Of a DNA stretch of 6,345 bases, positions 1-4,748 are shown piece after piece. The notes beneath the pieces are model-generated. The model did not search any database, was not told where the DNA came from, and worked only from the letters and a program-made list of their open reading frames with translations. Each line of letters begins with the position of its first letter. Position 1 is the stretch's first letter. The position numbers were made by a program, and so were the translations under genes. Where the stretch lies: assembly GCA_004297235.1 (NCBI GenBank), contig SCUR01000018.1, forward strand, positions 1 to 6,345, read 5' to 3'. Origin of the DNA: Candidatus Manganitrophaceae bacterium (GTDB taxonomy: Bacteria; Nitrospirota; Nitrospiria; SBBL01; Manganitrophaceae).

Positions 1-164
1 GGAGCCACCGGTTGTTGGTCGCAGGGGGAGCCGGACTCGCCGCCACGATTGAACCCCGCGCGCAGGGTCCACATCGGCATGACCGCCGCAAACGGCGGAT
101 CAGTGCATTCACCGGAGATAAACCGCTTGATTCCACCGCCTCGCGGATCATCCAATCGGATCAT
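1..164 (-). CDS. Possible 5' end of an unrecognised gene running off the left edge
   Basis: Reading the minus strand from an ATG at 164-162, a frame stays open for 54 codons to the window edge, so any gene here is cut off. The start is supported by a GGGGAGG Shine-Dalgarno-like run at 175-169, four bases upstream of the ATG. The peptide begins MIRLDDPRGGG and continues with a moderately hydrophobic stretch around FAAVMPMW; I recognise no family. Third codon positions are mostly G or C, as in the neighbouring genes. It would be divergent from the hemerythrin gene, with about 90 bp between the two starts. Against it, a plus-strand frame (3-182) is also open over the same bases, and the fragment is short. 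The call rests mainly on the SD plus ATG. Confidence 0.3.
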   Translation of the reverse strand, partial: MIRLDDPRGGGIKRFISGECTDPPFAAVMPMWTLRAGFNRGGESGSPCDQQPVA

Positions 165-198
165 TCTTCCTCCCCTCTTTAGAAGAATTGCTTCATCC

Positions 199-250
199 GC
201 TCCTTTCCCTTACGATGGAAAAAGAAGCTCACCCTTTCCCGGAAAGGAGC
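199..250 (+). repeat. 10-bp perfect inverted repeat that includes the hemerythrin ribosome binding site
   Basis: GCTCCTTTCC (199-208) and GGAAAGGAGC (241-250) are exact reverse complements separated by 32 bases. The right arm contains the hemerythrin SD (AAAGGAG). A second, inner dyad CCTTTCC-C-GGAAAGG (233-247) uses the same right arm, so in RNA two mutually exclusive hairpins could hide the SD. The outer hairpin forms only if transcription starts upstream of 199. As DNA the repeat could instead be an operator. The repeat is plain in the sequence; its role is inference. Confidence 0.5.
211..216 (+). promoter_or_regulatory. Weak candidate -10 for the hemerythrin gene
   Basis: TACGAT (211-216) lies 17 bp after TTGCTT (188-193), giving a poor match to a sigma-70 promoter that would start transcription near 223, about 33 bases before the hemerythrin ATG. 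Both hexamers deviate from consensus. A different promoter further upstream is equally possible. Confidence 0.25.
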
Positions 251-255
251 AACGC

Positions 256-702
256 ATGAAGGCAACCGACATCTTAAAATCAGACCATCAAACCATTCTC
301 GACCTCCTCAACCGGCTCAAAGCCCTCAAGCAGAGAAACGCCATCCTCCTGCAACGGATTTACGACAACCTCAAGGTCCACAAGGAGTGCGAGACGCGGA
401 TCTTCTATCCCGCACTGGACGGCATTGAGCACGACGAGGTCCAAACGAGCATCGAGGAGCATCAAGAGATCGACGACGTTCTCGAGGAGCTGATGGCGAT
501 CCGGATTCAAAAAGGAATGGCCGTCTTTATGGAAGTGCTCGACACCCTCGACCAGAAAGTCCGGGCGCACTTCCAAGAAGAGGAAGAGCGGCTCCTCCCC
601 GCCGCCGAAGAGGGGATCGCAGAGAAACTCGACGATCTCGGCGCACAGATCGAACAGCTCAAGATCGACTTGCGCACCAGCCAATACGGGATGGCCGCGT
701 GA
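256..702 (+). CDS. Hemerythrin (HHE) domain protein, single domain
   Basis: This 148-residue protein matches the hemerythrin/HHE cation-binding family, four-helix bundles that carry a non-haem di-iron centre and bind O2 or sense or store iron or NO-type ligands. The ligand pattern is visible in order: H11, H42-x3-E46, H69 and H105-x3-E109 (segments SDHQTI, VHKECETRIFYP, EEHQEID, AHFQEEEERLLP). There is no signal peptide or membrane segment, so it is cytoplasmic. The frame is open far upstream, but the ATG at 256 has a good SD (GGAAAGGAG, 241-249) seven bases before it, and homology begins there (MKATDILKSDH), so I take that start. The C-terminal helix (residues ~112-140) is charged and coiled-coil-like. 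It stands alone and converges on the next gene across 20 bp. No partner gene shows which ligand it senses. Confidence 0.93.
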   Translation: MKATDILKSDHQTILDLLNRLKALKQRNAILLQRIYDNLKVHKECETRIFYPALDGIEHDEVQTSIEEHQEIDDVLEELMAIRIQKGMAVFMEVLDTLDQKVRAHFQEEEERLLPAAEEGIAEKLDDLGAQIEQLKIDLRTSQYGMAA

Positions 703-722
703 CCCTGCGCTCGATGCAGACC

Positions 723-1586
723 CTATGCAACGCCGTACTTTTTAAACCACGCCAGCATCCGCTTCCAGCCGTCCTGCGCCGCTTCCTTACGGTAGCTGGG
801 CCGGTAATCGGCATTGAACCCATGCGGCGTATCGGGGTAGACGACGATCTCCGACGGGCTCCCGGCGGCTTTCAATGACTGGCGCATCCGCTCGATCGTC
901 TCCATCGGAATGCCTTGATCGGCGCCGCCGTAGAGCCCGAGCACCGGCGCTTTCAACTTCGCGGCGACGTCGATCGGGAATTGCGGCTGAAGTTCGGTCT
1001 TCTCCCCTACCAGACGTCCATACCAGGCGACGCCCGCCTTCAACCGCGGGCTGTGTGCCGCGTAAAGCCAGACGATCCGCCCGCCCCAGCAAAACCCGGT
1101 GATTCCCAATCGGTTGATATCCCCCTTTCCCGACCTTCCGGCCCAGTCGGCCGCGGCATCCAGGTCGGCCATCACCTGCGCGTCGGACACTTTGGAGACC
1201 ACCTTGCTGAAGATCTCCTGCGTGTCGGGCATCTTGGAAACATCTCCCTGCCGGGCGAACAATTCGGGGGCCACCGCGAGATAGCCGGCCTTGGCCAGAC
1301 GGCGGCAGAGATCTTTGATATGTTCATGGACACCAAAAATTTCTTGAACCACGAGCACGACCGGAAAGGCCCCCCCCTTTTCCGGCATCGCCCGATAGCC
1401 CGGCATCTCGCCGTCGGCAACCGGGATCTTCACCTCGCCGGCGGTCAGGCCGGTCGCCTCGGTGGTGATCACCTCCCCGAACACCGGTCGCACCGCCAGT
1501 GCGAAGCCGGCGGCGAGCGCCGTCATGACGAACTCCCGCCGCGTAAAGTTGGATTTTGATCGAAAATGATCCAATGGCTCATCCAT
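723..1586 (-). CDS. Tat-exported dienelactone hydrolase family protein
   Basis: This 287-residue alpha/beta hydrolase belongs to the dienelactone hydrolase family, which hydrolyses the enol-lactone ring in chloroaromatic breakdown; many members have other or unknown ester substrates. The expected residues are present: nucleophile C166 in GFCWGG, acid D223 in GGADQGIP, base H255 in TPHGFNADY, and the family glutamate E82 in VVQEIFGV. The N-terminus carries a twin-arginine signal (TRREFVM, R16-R17) followed by a hydrophobic segment to about residue 36, so it should be exported folded by Tat to the periplasm. The frame begins at 1619, but I chose the ATG at 1586 because GGGAG lies just upstream and it leaves a normal Tat leader. 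Dienelactone hydrolases of catechol operons are usually cytoplasmic, and no such operon is here, so the substrate is unknown. Confidence 0.92.
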   Translation of the reverse strand: MDEPLDHFRSKSNFTRREFVMTALAAGFALAVRPVFGEVITTEATGLTAGEVKIPVADGEMPGYRAMPEKGGAFPVVLVVQEIFGVHEHIKDLCRRLAKAGYLAVAPELFARQGDVSKMPDTQEIFSKVVSKVSDAQVMADLDAAADWAGRSGKGDINRLGITGFCWGGRIVWLYAAHSPRLKAGVAWYGRLVGEKTELQPQFPIDVAAKLKAPVLGLYGGADQGIPMETIERMRQSLKAAGSPSEIVVYPDTPHGFNADYRPSYRKEAAQDGWKRMLAWFKKYGVA

Positions 1587-1623
1587 ATCTTCTCCCTTCC
1601 CCAAACAGCGCAACAGCAAAAAC

Positions 1624-1653
1624 AGTCTACTTTCTTCCGATCCTGCTTTGCAA
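1624..1653 (-). promoter_or_regulatory. Candidate sigma-70-like promoter for the dienelactone hydrolase gene
   Basis: On the minus strand TTGCAA (1653-1648) and TAGACT (1629-1624) are separated by 18 bp, ending about 38 bases before the chosen ATG. The match to TTGACA/TATAAT is only partial. The nine-base string TTGCAAAGC overlapping the -35 also occurs in the upstream element of the small-protein gene at 4576-4584. Confidence 0.3.
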
Positions 1654-1763
1654 CCGCACTCTTAAGATCAACATAGAAATGACGAATAAGAATCGAAATA
1701 AAAAGCTTGTGGGAAAATTCGGTTTTACCCTCCTCTTCGTGCAGGGGAGATCCAAGATTGTTC

Positions 1764-1786
1764 TCTATTTCTTTGTGAGAAATAGA
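1764..1786. repeat. Perfect 9-bp AT-rich inverted repeat
   Basis: TCTATTTCT (1764-1772) and AGAAATAGA (1778-1786) are exact reverse complements around a five-base spacer TTGTG. It lies in the gap between the divergent hydrolase and lipoprotein genes. There is no T-run of the kind a terminator needs on either side, and the stem is AT-rich, so a DNA-binding-protein operator is more likely than a terminator. Function is inferred only. Confidence 0.45.
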
Positions 1787-1958
1787 TGAGACGTTTTGAT
1801 CCGGGTGGGGCCTCTGCGTCCGAGCCGGGGCCCCAAAGAGCCTGCGCGCTTGGAAGTTCTACTCGCAGAAGCTGTCCTGCGTTCCTTCTGTCACGAGTGG
1901 CCGTTCCTGATCCTAGGCCAGACGTTCCACTCGCATTTGACCGAAGACGACATCACTC
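1787..1958. other. Gene-free GC-rich block with internal dyads, role unknown
   Basis: I see no convincing gene in this stretch; the short open frames have no SD site and no recognisable product. It holds two clear dyads: TGGGGCC (1806-1812) with GGCCCCA (1829-1835), and CGAGTGG with CCACTCG (about 1896-1934), seven pairs around a ~25-base loop. Together with the terminator-like hairpin just downstream, this could be a small RNA or a leader, but I see no strong promoter in front of it. Confidence 0.3.
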
Positions 1959-1990
1959 GGTCCGGTAAAAAAGTCGGGACCTTTTTATTT
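1959..1990 (+). terminator. Terminator-like hairpin with T-rich tail
   Basis: GGTCC (1959-1963) pairs with GGACC (1977-1981), with one possible extra pair and a loop rich in A, directly followed by TTTTTATTTTA. The stem is short (5-6 pairs), so termination may be weak. No recognised plus-strand gene lies upstream; it would end an unannotated transcript from the 1787-1958 block or insulate the lipoprotein promoter. Confidence 0.45.
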
Positions 1991-1994
1991 TATC

Positions 1995-2008
1995 GTGATC
2001 CCGATCAC
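1995..2008. promoter_or_regulatory. Crp/Fnr-family-like dyad upstream of the lipoprotein promoter
   Basis: GTGATC-CC-GATCAC is a perfect dyad that fits the cores of both Crp (GTGA-N6-TCAC) and Fnr (TGAT-N4-ATCA) sites. It ends five bases before the predicted -35 and is centred about 48 bases upstream of the predicted start, close to but not exactly the usual -41.5 activator position. The regulator is inferred from the motif only. Confidence 0.4.
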
Positions 2009-2013
2009 TTTCA

Positions 2014-2043
2014 TTGACTCCTCTCTCTCAGAATCTGTATAGT
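2014..2043 (+). promoter_or_regulatory. Sigma-70-like promoter of the lipoprotein gene
   Basis: TTGACT (2014-2019) and TATAGT (2038-2043) are separated by 18 bp; each hexamer has five of six consensus bases. Transcription would start near 2050, about 32 bases before the chosen ATG, leaving room for the SD AGGAG at 2072-2076. Confidence 0.6.
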
Positions 2044-2081
2044 TTTTGAAGAGTCATTTTCAAAACAACGCAGGAGCATGG

Positions 2082-4007
2082 ATGAAAAGGATATTCCTTC
2101 GATGCAAACCGATCTTGTTTGGAATCTTGCTTCTGGCCGGCTGCGGCGGCAGCGGAGAGAGCGGATCAAGCGGAGTGAAGATCCAACAGCTGACGGCGGC
2201 GCCTTCCGTGGTCCGGCCGGGAGAGAGCGCCGTCTTGACCGTCTCGGCATCCGGCAAGGATTTAAGCTACAGTTGGCAGGCCGCGTCGGGAACATTGAGC
2301 GCCACGGACGCCAATCCGGTCACCTGGACCGCCCCTTCCGCCGTCGGGAGTGTGCCGATCCGCGTGGAGGTGGCGGGTAAAAATGGAGCCAAGGCGACCG
2401 GAATTGCGAGTGTGCTGGTCTCGGTCAGCCCGACCGGTCCCATCATCACCAGCGTCAATCCAACCGAAGCGAAAATCGGCGGCGAGATCGATGTGACCGG
2501 CGCCGGGTTTGGAAGCAGCCAAGCGGGAAACAGCGTCGTCGTCGGCGGGGTCGCGGCGAGCGACATTCTCAGTTGGAGCGACACGGAGATTAAAGCGCGG
2601 GTCCCCGAGGGGGCGTCGAGCGGATCGGTGAAGGTGGTGGTGAGCGGGGTGGAGAGCAGCTCCGGCGCTCTGGTGGTCTTGTGGCAAAAAGAAAATCCGG
2701 AGAACGCGGCCGTTTCCACCGCGGCCCATGACCAGTTTTATCCCCAACTAATCTCGGACGGCGCCGGCGGCGCGATCGTCGTCTGGGCCGATTTTCGCAA
2801 CGGGGCCACCTCCGACCTCTTCGCGCAACGGGTGAACGGAAGCGGCGCGGTCCAGTGGGCCGCCGACGGGATCGCCGTCTCGACCGCGCCGAACAACCAA
2901 TCGTTCCCGCAATTGGTGTCGGACGGCGCCGGCGGCGCAATCATCGTCTGGGAGGACAATCGGAGCGGGACCTCCGATATCTACGCGCAGCGGGTGAGCC
3001 CGGAGGGAGCGGCGCTGTGGGCCGCCGAGGGAATCCCCCTCTCCGCCGCGGCGAACAGCCAACTCTCTCCCCGGTTGATCCCGGACGGCTCGGGCGGCGC
3101 GATCATCGTCTGGCAGGACCACCGCAGCGGGGGGAGCGCCGATCTTTTCATACAGCGGGTGAATCAGGCCGGCGTCGCGCAATGGACGGCCGACGGGGTG
3201 GCCCTCTCCACGGCGGCCAACGACCAGCAATCTCCCGAGCTGATCTCCGACGGCAACGGCGGGGCGATCGTCGTCTGGCAAGATCATCGCAGCGGCGCGA
3301 CGGCCGACCTCTACGCACAGCGGATCGGCGGCGACGGCACGGTGCAGTGGACGGCCGACGGGATGGCGATTTCGACCGCGGCCGATCATCAACAATTCCC
3401 GCAATTGATCTCGGACGGCGCCGGCGGGGCGATGATCGTCTGGCAGGATCGTCGCAACGGAACCGACCAAATTTACGCGCAGCGGGTCAACGGCGCCGGC
3501 GCGGCGCAGTGGGCCGCGGACGGCATTCCGATCGCCGCCACGGCCCATCCTCAAACGGCTCCCCAGGCGGCTTCGGACGGTTCGGACGGAGCGATCCTCA
3601 CTTGGCAGGAGGGGAGCGATATTGCCGCCCAGCGGGTGAATGGGAGCGGCGCCGTGCTGTGGGCGGCCGAAGGGGTCGCCGTCTCGGCCGCGGCGAACAG
3701 CCAATCGTTTCCGCAGCTCGTCCCGGACGGCGCCGGCGGCGCCGTCCTCGCCTGGAGCGATCAACGAAGTGGAACGAATTACGACATCTATGCCCAGCGT
3801 CTCAACAGCGGCGGGACGGTTCTATGGACGGCCAACGGGGTTCCGATTTCCAACGCGGCCGGAGACCAATCCTCCGGCGCCGCCGCCTCCGCTCCCCAAC
3901 TGATCGCGGATGGGGCGGGCGGGGCCGTCGTTGTCTGGCAAGATCATCGCAGCGGGACGAGCTCCGACATCTACGCCCAGGGGATCAGCGCCAGCGGCCG
4001 GCAATAG
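2082..4007 (+). CDS. Lipoprotein with Ig-like and IPT/TIG modules and eight propeller-like repeats
   Basis: This 641-residue protein has a lipoprotein signal peptide: basic start (MKRIFLRCK), hydrophobic core and lipobox LAGC, with the modified cysteine at C21, then a Gly/Ser linker. Residues ~32-118 look like an Ig/PKD-like beta module. Residues ~119-200 look like an IPT/TIG module (PIITSVNPTEAKIGGEIDVTG). Residues 209-641 hold eight repeats of ~54 residues with core SDGAGGAIVVWQD-R-SG, DIYAQRV and W-A-DGI. Such repeats are common in large secreted bacterial proteins and probably fold as a beta-propeller, with one blade each; this is inference. I chose the ATG at 2082 over TTG 2046 because AGGAG (2072-2076) precedes it and the signal peptide then starts normally. 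No catalytic domain is visible; binding or adhesion at the cell envelope is a guess. It converges on the VOC gene with nine bases between stops. Confidence 0.9.
   Translation: MKRIFLRCKPILFGILLLAGCGGSGESGSSGVKIQQLTAAPSVVRPGESAVLTVSASGKDLSYSWQAASGTLSATDANPVTWTAPSAVGSVPIRVEVAGKNGAKATGIASVLVSVSPTGPIITSVNPTEAKIGGEIDVTGAGFGSSQAGNSVVVGGVAASDILSWSDTEIKARVPEGASSGSVKVVVSGVESSSGALVVLWQKENPENAAVSTAAHDQFYPQLISDGAGGAIVVWADFRNGATSDLFAQRVNGSGAVQWAADGIAVSTAPNNQSFPQLVSDGAGGAIIVWEDNRSGTSDIYAQRVSPEGAALWAAEGIPLSAAANSQLSPRLIPDGSGGAIIVWQDHRSGGSADLFIQRVNQAGVAQWTADGVALSTAANDQQSPELISDGNGGAIVVWQDHRSGATADLYAQRIGGDGTVQWTADGMAISTAADHQQFPQLISDGAGGAMIVWQDRRNGTDQIYAQRVNGAGAAQWAADGIPIAATAHPQTAPQAASDGSDGAILTWQEGSDIAAQRVNGSGAVLWAAEGVAVSAAANSQSFPQLVPDGAGGAVLAWSDQRSGTNYDIYAQRLNSGGTVLWTANGVPISNAAGDQSSGAAASAPQLIADGAGGAVVVWQDHRSGTSSDIYAQGISASGRQ
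2706..4004 (+). repeat. Eight tandem ~54-codon repeats inside the lipoprotein gene
   Basis: In protein numbering the units are 209-264, 265-318, 319-373, 374-428, 429-482, 483-532, 533-587 and 588-641. Unit 6 has lost the D-R-SG segment after W-Q and has 50 residues. Unit 8 carries an extra Ser/Gly/Ala-rich insertion before APQLIADG and ends the protein without the W-A-DGI tail. Nucleotide identity between units is patchy: units 4 and 8 share an exact 23-base run (3273-3295 and 3933-3955), and units 3 and 7 share an exact 18-base run (3045-3062 and 3687-3704). Confidence 0.9.
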
Positions 4008-4016
4008 CCGCTCCGC

Positions 4017-4373
4017 CTACCCCGTGTGCCGTTTGTGGATCGTGATGCTGTTCCGATCGGGGTCTTCGACCACCGCCATCCGGCAGACCGGGGTCTCGAC
4101 CTTGTCCAGGATAAACGTGACCGATTTATCCCGGAGGCTTCGCGTATAGCCGTCGAAATCGGTCACTTCAAACCCCACGATTCCCCCTTTCGCCCCCGGT
4201 GTGCGGCCGAGATTCATCGTTGTAATGGCAAAGGTAGAATCTCCCAGATCGTACTCCACCCACTGGTCCTGAAAGTTGCTCCCCACCTTGAGCCCCAATA
4301 CCCCCTCATAAAAATTTCTCGATCGCGACATGTCGGTGACCGGGTAAACGGTGAAGGCGATGGATTTAATCAT
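4017..4373 (-). CDS. Small VOC-superfamily (glyoxalase/bleomycin-resistance fold) protein
   Basis: This 118-residue protein shows the two-module VOC pattern: module 1 with FTVYPVTDM, then RNFYEGVLGLKV (residues 20-30); module 2 with GFEVTDFDGYTRSL and the closing EDPDRNSITI. VOC proteins include glyoxalase I, ring-cleaving dioxygenases and antibiotic-binding proteins. The positions where metal ligands usually sit are substituted: S4 and I65 where His is common, and T111 where Glu is common. Catalysis by a metal is therefore doubtful and a binding or sequestering role is possible. The frame extends back to 4541, but the ATG at 4373 has an AGGAGGGG SD (4389-4382), matches the family start, and sits about 30 bases after a strong promoter. 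The substrate is unknown. It has no operon partner. Confidence 0.9.
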   Translation of the reverse strand: MIKSIAFTVYPVTDMSRSRNFYEGVLGLKVGSNFQDQWVEYDLGDSTFAITTMNLGRTPGAKGGIVGFEVTDFDGYTRSLRDKSVTFILDKVETPVCRMAVVEDPDRNSITIHKRHTG

Positions 4374-4403
4374 TCGTCGTTCCCCTCCTCTGTGAGATGA
4401 AAT

Positions 4404-4456
4404 ACAGGGAGGATAAGAGATTGGAAATCGGATGTCAAATCGATTCACAGGGAGGA
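4404..4456. repeat. 10-bp direct repeat flanking the VOC promoter
   Basis: ACAGGGAGGA occurs at 4404-4413 and 4447-4456, 43 bp apart, roughly four helical turns. One copy overlaps the -10 and start site, the other lies nine bases upstream of the -35, an arrangement that could let a repressor loop or block the promoter. The repeat itself is certain; a regulatory role is inferred. Confidence 0.4.
4410..4438 (-). promoter_or_regulatory. Near-consensus sigma-70 promoter of the VOC gene
   Basis: On the minus strand a perfect TTGACA (4438-4433) and TATCCT (4415-4410) are separated by 17 bp. Transcription would start near 4403, giving a leader of about 30 bases that contains the SD. The promoter is flanked by a 10-bp direct repeat, one copy overlapping the -10. 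Confidence 0.7.
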
Positions 4457-4574
4457 AGCGGAATCGGTTTGAAGCGCTCCCATCGATTGCATTCGAACCC
4501 GCCTTAAACAAACGTCCGGGATAGACGCATCCGGAATGCAAAAAACGGGTAAAACCTGCATATCATTTCTGGGA

Positions 4575-4604
4575 TTTGCAAAGCATTGCCTGGCACTTTG
4601 CAAA
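4575..4604 (+). promoter_or_regulatory. Paired TTTGCAAA palindromes, candidate enhancer for the sigma-54 promoter
   Basis: Two identical 8-bp palindromes TTTGCAAA lie at 4575-4582 and 4597-4604, centres 22 bp (about two helical turns) apart. With their flanks they make a larger 9-bp inverted repeat, TTTGCAAAG and CTTTGCAAA. They sit about 88-117 bases upstream of the start predicted from the sigma-54 promoter, the usual place for a bacterial enhancer-binding protein. I do not recognise the motif as that of a particular regulator. Confidence 0.5.
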
Positions 4605-4641
4605 AAGTTTCCGCTTTGAAAGATCACGCCGCCTCACCGCG

Positions 4642-4654
4642 CGGTCCCGGACCG
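4642..4654. repeat. Perfect 6+6 dyad just upstream of the sigma-54 promoter
   Basis: CGGTCC-C-GGACCG is an exact dyad ending 11 bases before the -24 element, at about -50 to -38. It could be an operator for a second regulator; it could also be chance in GC-rich DNA. Confidence 0.35.
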
Positions 4655-4665
4655 TTGCCCCGCAT

Positions 4666-4681
4666 CGGCACTCTTTTTGCT
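4666..4681 (+). promoter_or_regulatory. Sigma-54 (-24/-12) promoter of the small-protein gene
   Basis: CGGCAC-TCTTT-TTGCT matches the RpoN consensus TGGCAC-N5-TTGCW, with only the first base different. The invariant GG (4667-4668) and GC (4679-4680) are separated by exactly ten bases. The predicted start is near 4692, giving a 57-base leader to the ATG at 4749. Candidate upstream activator sites are present. Confidence 0.65.
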
Positions 4682-4748
4682 AAACCTTACTTCCGAAATT
4701 AAGTTCTCAACCCTAACCGTTCCAATGCGATCTGAAAAGGAGGCGACG

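Noticed and set aside
3..182. Plus-strand open frame at the left edge as the tail of an upstream gene
   Set aside because: It has no recognisable content and competes with a minus-strand frame that has a proper SD and ATG; neither can be proven here.
49..255. N-terminal extension of the hemerythrin reading frame
   Set aside because: The upstream residues are low-complexity and unlike the family, and a strong SD sits right before the ATG at 256.
915..1559. Long plus-strand open frame opposite the hydrolase gene
   Set aside because: It is a shadow of a well-supported gene, with no SD and no family-like features.
1796..2017. 73-codon open frame in the gap before the lipoprotein
   Set aside because: No SD, no recognisable motif, and it runs through the terminator-like hairpin.
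2748..3764. Long minus-strand open frame of 338 codons
   Set aside because: It is antisense to the repeat region; GC-rich tandem repeats keep other frames open, and its product is Arg/Asp-rich low complexity.
2706..4004. Tandem repeats as a CRISPR array
   Set aside because: Units are ~160 bases, diverged, in frame and encode a clear protein repeat; there are no short identical repeats with unique spacers.
2855..4045. Long plus-strand open frame of 396 codons in another frame of the lipoprotein gene
   Set aside because: Same cause; the product is a repetitive Arg/Gly-rich string with no SD.
4591..4601. TGGCACTTTGC as a second sigma-54 promoter
   Set aside because: GG and GC are only six bases apart; ten are required.
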